A DNA stretch of 7,830 nt from UBA3818 sp051881895 (GTDB taxonomy: Bacteria; Bacillota; Clostridia; Oscillospirales; Ruminococcaceae). Each line of letters begins with the position of its first letter. Positions within the stretch are counted from its first letter, which is position 1. A program made the translations under genes and the position numbers. This document shows, piece by piece, positions 1-6,244 of this stretch. The notes under the pieces are model-generated. The model was not told the origin of the DNA. It saw only the letters and a program-made list of their open reading frames with translations, and made no database searches. The DNA lies in contig JBJEQT010000151.1 in NCBI GenBank assembly GCA_051881895.1, forward strand, positions 1-7,830, given 5' to 3'.

Positions 1-264
1 GAACAGATGATTGACATGCGGGCCGGACCGGATGACGCTTATATCCAAAAGGAAACCTCAGCTGCCATTCTACAGGCGATTCATAACCTGAAAGAACCTT
101 ATCAAAAAGCGGTATCGATGTATTTTTTAGAAGAAAAATCAGCAGAGGAAATTGCGGAAATACTGGGCCGTCCAGTCAAGACGGTTCAAACACAAATCTA
201 TCGGGGAAAATTCCTTCTCCGGGAAATGCTTAAAGAAACAGTGGGAAAGGAGAGAGGCTCATAA
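1..264 (+). CDS. ECF-type RNA polymerase sigma factor, C-terminal part (5' end outside window)
   Basis: This is the C-terminal part of an extracytoplasmic-function sigma-70 factor. The visible frame (about 87 codons, open to base 1) holds region 4, the helix-turn-helix that reads the -35 element. The segment AILQAIHNLKEPYQKAV starts the domain, and SAEEIAEILGRPVKTVQTQIYRGK is the scaffold plus recognition helix, typical of Sigma70_r4_2. Region 2, which binds the -10 element and core polymerase, must lie upstream of the window, so the ATG at 7 is probably internal. The stop codon TAA at 262-264 overlaps the next start by one base (TAATG), which implies translational coupling with the anti-sigma gene that follows. 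Family knowledge says such pairs are co-transcribed and often autoregulated; the promoter is not visible here. The target genes cannot be read from this fragment. Confidence 0.93.
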   Translation, partial: EQMIDMRAGPDDAYIQKETSAAILQAIHNLKEPYQKAVSMYFLEEKSAEEIAEILGRPVKTVQTQIYRGKFLLREMLKETVGKERGS

Positions 265-785
265 TGTTGGATTTGTTTGATCAGAACGGCCATTTGACCG
301 ATGAGGCTTTGCAGGCGCTGCTCTGGGAAGACGACCTGGACGATCTGCAGCGGCTGGAGATCGCAGAGCATCTTTCTTTTTGTGACGCATGCACAGACCG
401 CTATTCCAATATCCTGTGCGACGATATTTTAGAATCGCCGCCGGTGCCAATGTACGGCGAAGTGATGCAACAAATTCGGAAAAAAGAGCGAAAAATGTTT
501 TTACGCCGGCTTACAACGGTTTCTGCCGCGGCATGTTTGGCGCTGGTTTTCTGGTGGAGCGGTGTTTTCGAGTTCCCCAGCAGGGAAATCGACCGAAATC
601 ACAAGCCGGAACAAAGCATGCAAACGGATTGGAAAGAGCAGAAGCCTTCTGGCATGGAAGAGATCCGAGCCGGCCTGCAGCAATTTACTTCCGGATTTGG
701 AAAATGGACGCAAAGCTTTTTAGAGCCGTTGGACAAGGCGTTTTCCAAAACCTATGAAAAGGAGAATTTACATGGAGAGAAATAA
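264..785 (+). CDS. Membrane-anchored zinc-finger anti-sigma factor
   Basis: A 173-residue single-span membrane protein that most likely holds the upstream ECF sigma factor inactive at the membrane until a signal arrives. Residues 1-60 are acidic and cytoplasmic, with H36, C40 and C43 forming the HxxxCxxC zinc-binding motif of the anti-sigma (zf-HC2/ZAS) domain. A basic stretch (RKKERKMFLRR, about 72-82) precedes one membrane segment at about 83-104. The remaining 70 residues are outside the cell, charged and hydrophilic, with no recognised domain. The start at 264 is supported by the TAATG overlap with the sigma gene and the purine-rich AAGGAG/GAGAGG stretch at 247-257. Its 3' end overlaps the next gene by 14 bases. 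The cognate pairing is inferred from position; the signal it senses is unknown. Confidence 0.85.
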   Translation: MLDLFDQNGHLTDEALQALLWEDDLDDLQRLEIAEHLSFCDACTDRYSNILCDDILESPPVPMYGEVMQQIRKKERKMFLRRLTTVSAAACLALVFWWSGVFEFPSREIDRNHKPEQSMQTDWKEQKPSGMEEIRAGLQQFTSGFGKWTQSFLEPLDKAFSKTYEKENLHGEK

Positions 786-1329
786 ATTTTTGGTGTTTTG
801 TTTTGCGTTTATCCCGGGCGCAGGGCAAATGTATCTGGGCATGATGAAAAAAGGTCTTACCCTTATGAGCATTTTCTGGTCGATTATTGCAGTGGCGATT
901 ATTCTGAATTTGGGCGTTTTGAGCGTTTTTCTGCCGATTATCTGGTTCTATTCCTTTTTTGATACGTTTAACAGCGCGCGTTATCACGCGGACCAGCGCC
1001 TGCAAATGGACTATAAATTTTGGGAGGATGTCAAACGCGGCGGATGGGCTCCGAAAGTATCGAATCAGTTTTCCAATAAGGTGCCCAAATTGTTGGGATG
1101 GGGTTGTATCCTTTTGGGAATTTATTCTTTATACGAAGCGGTGATCGCTCCGCTCCTTTGGAGATTTGACCTGCCGGATTGGATTTATTTTATCATCGGG
1201 CGGATCCCCAGCCTGGTTGTGGCCTGCGCTGTGATCGGCCTGGGCGTGTACCTGTTGAACAGGGGAAAAACATCGAAAGAAACGGAAGACTTTGTAGAAT
1301 ATCAGGAGGAAAACCATGAATCACTTTGA
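772..1329 (+). CDS. TM2-like multi-span membrane protein of the sigma/anti-sigma operon
   Basis: A 185-residue membrane protein of unknown function. Residues 14-23 (IPGAGQMYLG) carry the PGxGQxYxG signature seen at the start of TM2-domain proteins, followed by a basic turn (MMKKG) and hydrophobic segments at about 28-47, 49-64, 106-126 and 137-161. A soluble, aromatic and charged loop (about 66-105) separates the two halves, and the tail after 162 is charged and probably cytoplasmic. I chose the ATG at 772, not the in-frame ATG at 754, because AAAAGGAG at 757-764 sits seven bases before it. The gene overlaps the anti-sigma gene before it and the gene after it by 14 bases each. Context suggests an accessory or output component of the envelope-stress unit. 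No enzymatic motif is visible. Confidence 0.7.
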   Translation: MERNKFLVFCFAFIPGAGQMYLGMMKKGLTLMSIFWSIIAVAIILNLGVLSVFLPIIWFYSFFDTFNSARYHADQRLQMDYKFWEDVKRGGWAPKVSNQFSNKVPKLLGWGCILLGIYSLYEAVIAPLLWRFDLPDWIYFIIGRIPSLVVACAVIGLGVYLLNRGKTSKETEDFVEYQEENHESL

Positions 1330-2428
1330 ACATGAAACAGACCTGGATATCCAAGAAGGCAGGGAGGAACCTTGTTTGAAAGCATCTCCCACTCAGGCGG
1401 GTACAGCGGATTTTCCGCCCGCGCAGCCGCCAAGATATCCGCAGCCGCAGTATTCCGCGCCGCCCGTGCAGAAGCGGCCTCAGGGGCGCCGGGTGGGGAC
1501 AATCACCATGGCCTGCTCGCTAATCGCCGTCGGTGTATTGCTGTTGATAGGCACCTTTAACCAGTCAATCAGTTTTTTGCTGATGGCAAAACTGGCCCCC
1601 ATTATTTTGATCGTCCTGGGAATAGAAATCCTGTTTCGCTATTATATGTCCAAGGGCGAAAAGCTCCGATATGATTTTCTGAGCGGCTTTGTCTGCTTTC
1701 TCCTCATTTTTGGGAGCTTGGGGATGGCGGTCATTCCGGAACTGTGGAACAACTGGGGACCGCATCGGGAAATCCTGCAGGAAAGCTTGCGTGCCGAAGC
1801 AAATCAGATTTGCGCAAAAGCGCTGAAAGACGAAACGAGCGTAAGCAGCATGGACCTTTCCATACGATTGAATCATAGCAATTTGCCGGAAGAAATGACG
1901 ATAAAAGATCTGCGGGCGGCAGACTTTGTCCAGGCGGATTTGAGAATTCTGAATTCTTTTTCCAATGAGGAAGAATTCATAGAAGCGGCGCGGCCGATTC
2001 TGAAAAAAATGGCAGATACCGGCATCCCGTTTGACTATATTTGCATTATGACCCCCTCGGTTGAGAAACGCTATGGATACAGTCTGTATTTGGAAAACAG
2101 CCTGGGGTATGATCTGACAGCAGAGCAGTTGATGGACAATATATCTGTGTATTATGACAACAGCGAGGAAACCGACGAGGATTATGAAGAAGTAGAAGCT
2201 TTCGCAGAAAATTATATGGAGGAATTCCACACGTTTGTGGAGCGGTACGCATCGGCAATGCCGGAGGAATATCCCGCCCGGTGCAACGCATTTGCCAGCC
2301 ATTTTCACGATCAGTTCGAAGCCTTTTTAAATGGAGAAGAAGTGATTTTCCCGCAATCGTCCGAGTCTGACGATATCCCACAAACATCGTATGGATCTAA
2401 TGCCGCTTATGAAACCGAAACAGCTTAG
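1316..2428 (+). CDS. Three-span membrane protein with proline-rich head and large extracellular domain (LiaI/LiaF-like membrane region)
   Basis: A 370-residue protein that I do not recognise as a named family over its full length. Residues 1-58 are hydrophilic and rich in proline and glutamine (PPAQPPRYPQPQY), ending in RPQGRR, and are probably cytoplasmic. Hydrophobic segments lie at about 61-81, 86-108 and 121-141. The first two, with the I-A-V-G-V-L-L-L and P-I-I-L-I-V-L-G patterns, resemble the paired helices of the LiaI/LiaF-type (DUF5668) membrane region. By the positive-inside rule, residues 142-370 are outside the cell. This domain is strongly acidic (for example EETDEDYEEVEAFAENYMEE) and may be helical. 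An AGGAGGA ribosome site at 1304-1310 fixes the start. It is the last gene of the overlapping four-gene unit and is followed by a terminator. A role in envelope sensing is inferred from context only. Confidence 0.68.
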   Translation: MNHFEHETDLDIQEGREEPCLKASPTQAGTADFPPAQPPRYPQPQYSAPPVQKRPQGRRVGTITMACSLIAVGVLLLIGTFNQSISFLLMAKLAPIILIVLGIEILFRYYMSKGEKLRYDFLSGFVCFLLIFGSLGMAVIPELWNNWGPHREILQESLRAEANQICAKALKDETSVSSMDLSIRLNHSNLPEEMTIKDLRAADFVQADLRILNSFSNEEEFIEAARPILKKMADTGIPFDYICIMTPSVEKRYGYSLYLENSLGYDLTAEQLMDNISVYYDNSEETDEDYEEVEAFAENYMEEFHTFVERYASAMPEEYPARCNAFASHFHDQFEAFLNGEEVIFPQSSESDDIPQTSYGSNAAYETETA

Positions 2429-2448
2429 AGAAAATATCCTCTTCCGAG

Positions 2449-2486
2449 ATCCCGTGGACAAAATTTGTCCGCGGGATTGTTTTTTT
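2449..2486 (+). terminator. Rho-independent terminator of the sigma/anti-sigma operon
   Basis: The arms ATCCCGTGGACAAA (2449-2462) and TTTGTCCGCGGGAT (2464-2477) pair with one G-T wobble, closing on a small AAATT-type loop. They are followed by a T-rich tail (TTGTTTTTTT to 2486). It begins 20 bases after the stop of the fourth gene. Confidence 0.88.
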
Positions 2487-2550
2487 AAAAGCGTTTTTCG
2501 GTATCGTATTGGTCCATGCCCAAAAGCCGCGTTTTGATGCAAAGCAGAAT

Positions 2551-2586
2551 AAAAAAACCGCGCCCAAGCAGAAAAGCCGGACGCGG
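2551..2586 (-). terminator. Rho-independent terminator of the oxidoreductase operon
   Basis: Read on the minus strand, CCGCGTCC pairs with GGGCGCGG (one wobble; plus-strand positions 2579-2586 and 2558-2565) around a 13-base loop, and is followed at once by seven T residues (plus-strand A run 2551-2557). It lies 16 bases beyond the stop of the gamma-subunit gene and faces the terminator of the convergent operon. Confidence 0.88.
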
Positions 2587-2602
2587 AAGAGAAAAACCTC
2601 TT

Positions 2603-3136
2603 TTAATATTTCATACCCAGTTCGATTGCACGCAGATTTGCTTCGACCAAATGACTTTTTTTAGGCGGAACGCATTTGTTGATCGCTTTTTTGACCGCTT
2701 CAAAATCGGCAAACTGCGTATGTTTTAAAATGGTGCCGATCAAAATGATGTTGGCCAGTCCCTGCAGGTCGTTTTCGCTGGCAAGGGCAGTGGCCGGCAC
2801 ATAAATCGCAGTGATATCAGTACGATCGGTTTTCTTATCAACCAGGGTGCTGTCAATCACAGCAATGCCGCCGGGAACGACCGTATTGATAAATTTATCA
2901 AAAGACTGCAGATTCATCGCCATCAAAACATCCGGCGTCAGGACCAGCGGAGAACCGATTGGCTCATCCGAAATACAAACGCTGCAGTTTGCAGTACCGC
3001 CGCGCATTTCGGGGCCGTAAGAGGGGAGCCAGGAAACTTCTTTCCCGTCCATCAAGCCGGAATAGGCGATTACCTTACCGGAAAACAAAATGCCCTGACC
3101 GCCGAATCCGGCAAGTAAAAAGTTTTTCAGTGCCAT
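2603..3136 (-). CDS. 2-oxoacid:ferredoxin oxidoreductase, gamma subunit
   Basis: The 177-residue gamma subunit of a 2-oxoacid:acceptor oxidoreductase, a cytoplasmic enzyme that converts a 2-oxoacid and CoA to acyl-CoA, CO2 and reduced ferredoxin. The N-terminus has the family glycine motif GFGGQGI (residues 10-16), and WLPSYGPEMRGGTANC (36-51) is the highly conserved gamma signature. The length of about 180 residues is usual for a separate gamma subunit. The ATG at 3136 shares its A with the TAA of the beta gene (TAATG) and has GGGAGG upstream, so translation is probably coupled. It is the last gene of the operon and is followed by a terminator. In KEGG-style naming it would be korC or vorC. 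The exact substrate (branched-chain, 2-oxoglutarate or other) cannot be decided from this subunit. Confidence 0.93.
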   Translation of the reverse strand: MALKNFLLAGFGGQGILFSGKVIAYSGLMDGKEVSWLPSYGPEMRGGTANCSVCISDEPIGSPLVLTPDVLMAMNLQSFDKFINTVVPGGIAVIDSTLVDKKTDRTDITAIYVPATALASENDLQGLANIILIGTILKHTQFADFEAVKKAINKCVPPKKSHLVEANLRAIELGMKY

Positions 3137-3885
3137 TACTTGTCGCCTCCCGTCGTATCTTTATAAACTCCCAAAGGATAATAGGGAATCATATTATCCC
3201 GCAGCCAATTCAGCGCTTCGGCAGGCGTCAGTCCCCAGTTGGTGGGGCAGGAGGAAAGCACTTCAACGATGGAAAATCCTTTTTTGTTGACCTGATTTTC
3301 GAACGCCTTTTTGATGGCGGCTCTTGCCTTGCGGATGTTGGGAACGCTGTCAACCGAAACACGTTCCGCGTAGGCGACGCCGTCCAGGGTGGAGAGCATC
3401 TCACAGATCCGGACCGGATAACCGGCGACAGAAGTGTCGCGGCCGTAAGGCGTGGTCTGTGTCACCTGCCCGGGCAGACTGGTAGGGGCCATCTGGCCGC
3501 CGGTCATGCCGTAAATCGCGTTGTTGACGAAGATAACGGTGATATTCTCACCGCGGGTTGCGGAATGGACCGTCTCAGCCGTACCGATAGCGGCTAAGTC
3601 TCCGTCGCCCTGATAGGTAAAGATGATATTGTCCGGGAGAGCCCTTTTTAAGCCGGTGGCAACAGCCGGAGCGCGTCCGTGAGGAGCTTCTACCATATCG
3701 CAGGTAAAGTAGTTATATGCCATTACCGCGCATCCTACCGGAGCAACGCCGACGGTTCTCCCCTCGATACCCAGCTCCTCGATGGCCTGCGCCACCAGGG
3801 TATGAATGATGCCATGGGTACAGCCGGGGCAGTAGTGAAGCGTCGCGTCTGTTAAAGTTTTCGGTTTTTCGAATACAACTGCCAT
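3136..3885 (-). CDS. 2-oxoacid:ferredoxin oxidoreductase, beta subunit (TPP-binding)
   Basis: The 249-residue catalytic beta subunit that binds thiamine pyrophosphate and Mg2+. The TPP motif is visible as GDGD (93-96) followed by NN (121-122), the GDG-x(24-27)-NN pattern. Cysteines C19 and C22 (YCPGC), C52 (PVGC) and C213 (SSCP) match in order and spacing the four ligands of the [4Fe-4S] cluster found in beta subunits of this family, so the enzyme should carry a cluster here that passes electrons to the ferredoxin subunit. The motif NYFTCDMVEAPHGRA (58-72) is typical of VOR/KOR-type beta subunits. The ATG at 3885 overlaps the alpha stop by one base and is preceded by GGGAGGTG. Substrate preference is inferred only from the VorB-like alpha partner. 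Confidence 0.94.
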   Translation of the reverse strand: MAVVFEKPKTLTDATLHYCPGCTHGIIHTLVAQAIEELGIEGRTVGVAPVGCAVMAYNYFTCDMVEAPHGRAPAVATGLKRALPDNIIFTYQGDGDLAAIGTAETVHSATRGENITVIFVNNAIYGMTGGQMAPTSLPGQVTQTTPYGRDTSVAGYPVRICEMLSTLDGVAYAERVSVDSVPNIRKARAAIKKAFENQVNKKGFSIVEVLSSCPTNWGLTPAEALNWLRDNMIPYYPLGVYKDTTGGDK

Positions 3886-4958
3886 TATTTTGCACCTCCC
3901 ATGATTTTCTGGATCTCGCCCAGCACTTCTGCCGGGGAGGGGATGATGCCGCCGGTGCGGCCAAAGAAGTAAACGGGTTTTTCGCCGTTGACAGCCAAAC
4001 GGACATCGTCGACCATCTGTCCCATGCTCATTTCCACGCTTAAGAAGCAGGAAGCGGTTTTAGCGGCTTTCTGCATTGCTTTTTCCGGGAACGGCCACAG
4101 GGTAATCGGGCGGATCATGCCGGCCTTAATCCCCATGGCGCGGGCGCTGTTGACAGCGCTTTTCACGATACGGGCGGTAGCGCCGAAGCTGACCAGTACG
4201 ATGTCCGCATCCTCTACCAGATATTCCTCGGCCATCGGCTCTTTTTCCTTGATGATCTCGTAACGTTTAAACCGTTCTACCACTTTCTGCTCCAGTTCGT
4301 TGGGATCCAGATAAAGAGAGTTGGTAATGTTATGGACGCGTTTGTTCTGATGTCCGGTGGTTGCCCAAGGCTTTTCAATTTTGCGCTCTGCTTCTTTTTC
4401 CGGAAATTCTACAGGCTCCATCATTTGCCCCAGCATGCCGTCCGCCAAAATCATGGCCGGCATCCGGTACTCATCCGCTTTGTCATAAGCGGTGTAAACC
4501 AGGTCCACCATCTCCTGGATGGTAGCGGGCGCAAAGACAAGAATGTGAAAATCGCCGTGACCGGTGGCGCGGGTAGCCTGCCAATAATCCGCCTGGGAAG
4601 GCTGGATTCCGCCCAATCCGGGGCCGCCGCGCTGTACATTGATGATCAGGCAGGGCAGATCGGAACCGGCTATGTAGGAGATTCCCTCTGTTTTCAAAGA
4701 GATCCCGGGAGAAGAAGAAGAGGTCATAACCCGGACGCCGGCAGAAGCCGCGCCCAGTACCATGTTAATGGCGGCGATCTCAGACTCTGCCTGCAAATAG
4801 GTTCCTCCGATTTTGGGCATTCTTTTTGCCATATATGCGGCAACCTCTGTTTGAGGGGTGATAGGATAGCCGAAGAAATGGCGGCATCCGCTTTTGATGG
4901 CGGCTTCTGCCAAGGCTTCGTTCCCTTTCATCAGTACACGTTCAGCCAAATTATTCAC
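3885..4958 (-). CDS. vorB: 2-oxoacid:ferredoxin oxidoreductase, alpha subunit (VorB/KorA type)
   Basis: The 357-residue alpha subunit, which carries the pyrimidine-side TPP domain, the CoA/substrate region and the transketolase C-terminal domain. Family motifs in order: GYPITPQTE (30-38), QAESEIAAINM (56-66), TSSSSPGISLKTEG (79-92) and NVQRGGPGLGG (107-117). The separate alpha chain with a small gamma and a small ferredoxin subunit is the four-subunit architecture of VOR and KOR, not a fused pyruvate enzyme. Length and motifs fit proteins annotated as 3-methyl-2-oxobutanoate dehydrogenase subunit VorB, acting on branched-chain 2-oxoacids, but 2-oxoglutarate enzymes are close relatives. The start is GTG, sharing its G with the TAG stop of the ferredoxin gene (TAGTG), with GGAAAGG just upstream. 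The stop TAA overlaps the beta start. Confidence 0.92.
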   Translation of the reverse strand: MNNLAERVLMKGNEALAEAAIKSGCRHFFGYPITPQTEVAAYMAKRMPKIGGTYLQAESEIAAINMVLGAASAGVRVMTSSSSPGISLKTEGISYIAGSDLPCLIINVQRGGPGLGGIQPSQADYWQATRATGHGDFHILVFAPATIQEMVDLVYTAYDKADEYRMPAMILADGMLGQMMEPVEFPEKEAERKIEKPWATTGHQNKRVHNITNSLYLDPNELEQKVVERFKRYEIIKEKEPMAEEYLVEDADIVLVSFGATARIVKSAVNSARAMGIKAGMIRPITLWPFPEKAMQKAAKTASCFLSVEMSMGQMVDDVRLAVNGEKPVYFFGRTGGIIPSPAEVLGEIQKIMGGAK

Positions 4959-5164
4959 TACCTTTCCACTTTGATGGCACAGTCAGGACACATTGTCGCA
5001 CACATCGCGCATCCAATGCACAGGCTCATATCAGAGACCTTTGCCGGATGATATCCTTTTGCATTCAGGATATCGTGTGCCAAAACGACGATTTTTTTAG
5101 GACATACTGTTGTGCAAAGTCCACAGCCTTTACAGATATTTTCTGAAATCGTTACTTTTGCCAT
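4958..5164 (-). CDS. 2-oxoacid:ferredoxin oxidoreductase, delta subunit (2x[4Fe-4S] ferredoxin)
   Basis: A 68-residue bacterial-type ferredoxin that is the electron-transfer (delta) subunit of the complex. Two full CxxCxxCxxxCP motifs are present: C11, C14, C17, C21 and C49, C52, C55, C59, separated by a 27-residue insert that includes GYHPAKV. These bind two [4Fe-4S] clusters that should accept electrons from the beta-subunit cluster and reduce free ferredoxin. The start at 5164 is fixed by GAAGGAGG a few bases upstream. It is the first of four overlapping enzyme genes, and a 61-base gap separates it from the ATPase gene upstream. In KEGG-style naming it corresponds to korD/vorD. An extra cysteine (C62) follows the second motif. 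Confidence 0.95.
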   Translation of the reverse strand: MAKVTISENICKGCGLCTTVCPKKIVVLAHDILNAKGYHPAKVSDMSLCIGCAMCATMCPDCAIKVER

Positions 5165-5225
5165 TGCGATCCTCCTTCTTTTTTCTCTAACAACAAACCG
5201 ATTGACGGTTGATTGACAAATTTAC

Positions 5226-5897
5226 TTATTTTTCCCATGGGGGAAGAACATAAATATCCACCGGATAAACCGAATGGCTGGTCATTTGGGATGCAAGATC
5301 CCGCCGCGCGGCAACTGCTTTGACAGGAACATCCGCCAAGGCGGCCACATCCAGGCCGTAACCAATCGCGTTTTCAATGTCCTGTGCAGTTGTCTGGCTG
5401 CCCAGATTTGAGTTGTTTACAATGCCGGTTACGGGAACCCGTGAGGTGGTTTCGATTTCCCTTAAAATTTCCAGCGCCTCCTGTGGCTGCCGGGTCAGAT
5501 AACGGTAGCGGTTTACCACATACAGCATATCAAATTCTTCCTGCTGAATCAGATGAGCATATCGGCCCAATGCGGCCGCTCCGGCATCGTCCCCGCCAAC
5601 GTCAAAAATGATATACCGTCCGTCATTTTCGTTGAATACCGAGTAAATGTCGGCGCCCAGAGCGGGAATGTCCAAATTTGTGTTCGCGTAAATAGGACAG
5701 ATCATTTCAATTCCCATTTCAGTCAGCTGCAGCTTGAAATCAGCGGAGCGGAAATAAGGGTTTACGATATCTAAATCGACCAATACCACCTGTTTGCCTT
5801 CCCGGCAAAGGTCAACTGCGAGATTCACCGCGAAATTTGTTTTTCCGCTGCCGTAGTGACCGGTCACAACGGTAATACGTTTTATGGAATCGATCAT
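5226..5897 (-). CDS. SIMIBI-class (MinD/ParA-like) P-loop ATPase preceding the oxidoreductase operon
   Basis: A 223-residue soluble nucleotide-binding protein. The Walker A loop is GHYGSGKT (13-20). It is followed by VVLVDLDIVNPYFR (37-50), which carries the switch I aspartates and the DxDxxNP pattern of CobQ/MinD/ParA proteins, and by FDVGGDDAGA (98-107) as Walker B/switch II. N161/N162 may belong to the base-recognition region. The signature lysine at the start of the ParA/MinD loop (KGGxGKT) is absent, and no C-terminal CxxC of Mrp/ApbC iron-sulfur carriers is present. The frame stays open upstream to 6104, but AAGGAGG at 5904-5910 fixes the start at 5897. Same strand and 61-base spacing to the ferredoxin gene suggest one operon. 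Whether it serves the oxidoreductase, for example in maturation, is inference; its substrate is unknown. Confidence 0.85.
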   Translation of the reverse strand: MIDSIKRITVVTGHYGSGKTNFAVNLAVDLCREGKQVVLVDLDIVNPYFRSADFKLQLTEMGIEMICPIYANTNLDIPALGADIYSVFNENDGRYIIFDVGGDDAGAAALGRYAHLIQQEEFDMLYVVNRYRYLTRQPQEALEILREIETTSRVPVTGIVNNSNLGSQTTAQDIENAIGYGLDVAALADVPVKAVAARRDLASQMTSHSVYPVDIYVLPPWEK

Positions 5898-6069
5898 CCG
5901 ACACCTCCTTTTCGCTTGTTTGTTCCGGCGTTTGCCGATTGTTGCCGTCGAGATCCCGATCGCGCTGTCTTTCCGCGTATCGCGTGGAATACATGATCGG
6001 ACGGAAACGCTTTTGGAAAACGGCAGGCTGGTCACCCGCCAAAAAGGAGAAGCGGATTTCCAGAAACCA
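5898..6069 (-). other. Long 5' leader of the ATPase/oxidoreductase operon
   Basis: About 170 bases lie between the predicted transcription start (near 6069) and the ATPase start codon. I recognise no riboswitch family here. Visible structure is limited: GGCGGG pairs with CCTGCC on the minus strand (plus positions 6035-6040 and 6022-6027), followed by TTTT, and could be a weak attenuator. A small GGC-AAAC-GCC hairpin lies close to the ribosome site. A frame runs through the leader and into the ATPase gene, but it has no good start signal. Confidence 0.4.
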
Positions 6070-6075
6070 TTTTCT

Positions 6076-6104
6076 AGTATAGCACTTTTTAGTGCTTTAC
6101 ACAA
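6076..6104 (-). promoter_or_regulatory. Sigma-A-like promoter of the ATPase/oxidoreductase operon
   Basis: On the minus strand, TTGTGT (plus positions 6099-6104) and TATACT (6076-6081) are separated by exactly 17 bases. The -10 differs from consensus at one position and the -35 keeps the important TTG. Transcription would begin near 6069 and run into the ATPase gene. The whole 17-base spacer is nearly filled by an inverted repeat, described separately. Confidence 0.68.
6081..6096. promoter_or_regulatory. Operator-like inverted repeat AGCACT-N4-AGTGCT
   Basis: A perfect 6-bp inverted repeat with a TTTT centre (AGCACTTTTTAGTGCT on the plus strand). It sits between the -35 and -10 of the minus-strand promoter and touches the -35 of the divergent plus-strand promoter, where a dimeric repressor would block one or both. 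The half site resembles that of CIRCE (HrcA), but the spacer is 4 rather than 9 bases, so the regulator is unknown. Confidence 0.55.
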
Positions 6105-6125
6105 TCAGAGCGCCCCCGTTACAAT
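6096..6125 (+). promoter_or_regulatory. Divergent sigma-A-like promoter, plus strand
   Basis: TTTACA (6096-6101) and TACAAT (6120-6125) are separated by 18 bases. Each hexamer differs from consensus at one position. Its -35 overlaps the -35 of the minus-strand promoter, so the two compete for polymerase or share control. The predicted transcript starts near 6132 and would end at the terminator at 6329-6371, giving an RNA of about 240 bases. Confidence 0.55.
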
Positions 6126-6210
6126 TCATTATTTTCAGGAAAAAAGTATTGAAAAAATTAGATTAATTGTCGAAAACACGATAAAAAAGAAATGGAGCAT
6201 GAAAAAGGGG

Positions 6211-6244
6211 GAGGCGTATGTTTTTTGGGGGATACGCTTCTTTT
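6211..6244 (+). other. Hairpin covering the start of the candidate small ORF
   Basis: GAGGCGTAT (6211-6219) pairs with ATACGCTTC (6232-6240) over nine pairs with one G-T, around a 12-base loop rich in T and G, then TTTT. The left arm contains part of the Shine-Dalgarno and the first two bases of the ATG at 6218. The hairpin could mask translation initiation or act as a weak terminator. Confidence 0.45.

Noticed and set aside
389..757. 122-codon plus-strand frame inside the anti-sigma gene
   Set aside because: It is an alternative frame of a gene with a clear zinc motif and membrane helix, and lacks its own ribosome site.
2959..3597. Long plus-strand frame opposite the gamma and beta subunit genes
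   Set aside because: It is antisense to conserved, motif-bearing genes; the same holds for the frames at 4332-5051 (plus) and 1565-2308 (minus).
5226..5897. Mrp/ApbC-type iron-sulfur scaffold or plasmid ParA
   Set aside because: No C-terminal CxxC motif, no KGG-type Walker A lysine and no ParB-like partner or centromere repeats nearby.
5812..6042. 76-codon minus-strand frame crossing the ATPase leader into the ATPase gene
   Set aside because: Its second half is an out-of-frame shadow of the ATPase, it has no ribosome site before its ATG, and its sequence is low-complexity charged residues.
6081..6096. CIRCE element for HrcA
   Set aside because: The half sites (AGCACT/AGTGCT) resemble TTAGCACTC/GAGTGCTAA, but the spacer is 4 bases instead of 9, the outer bases differ and no heat-shock gene follows.
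5898..6104. N-terminal extension of the ATPase (292-residue version)
   Set aside because: The added 69 residues are unlike the family, would start inside the predicted promoter, and the strong AAGGAGG site points to the ATG at 5897.
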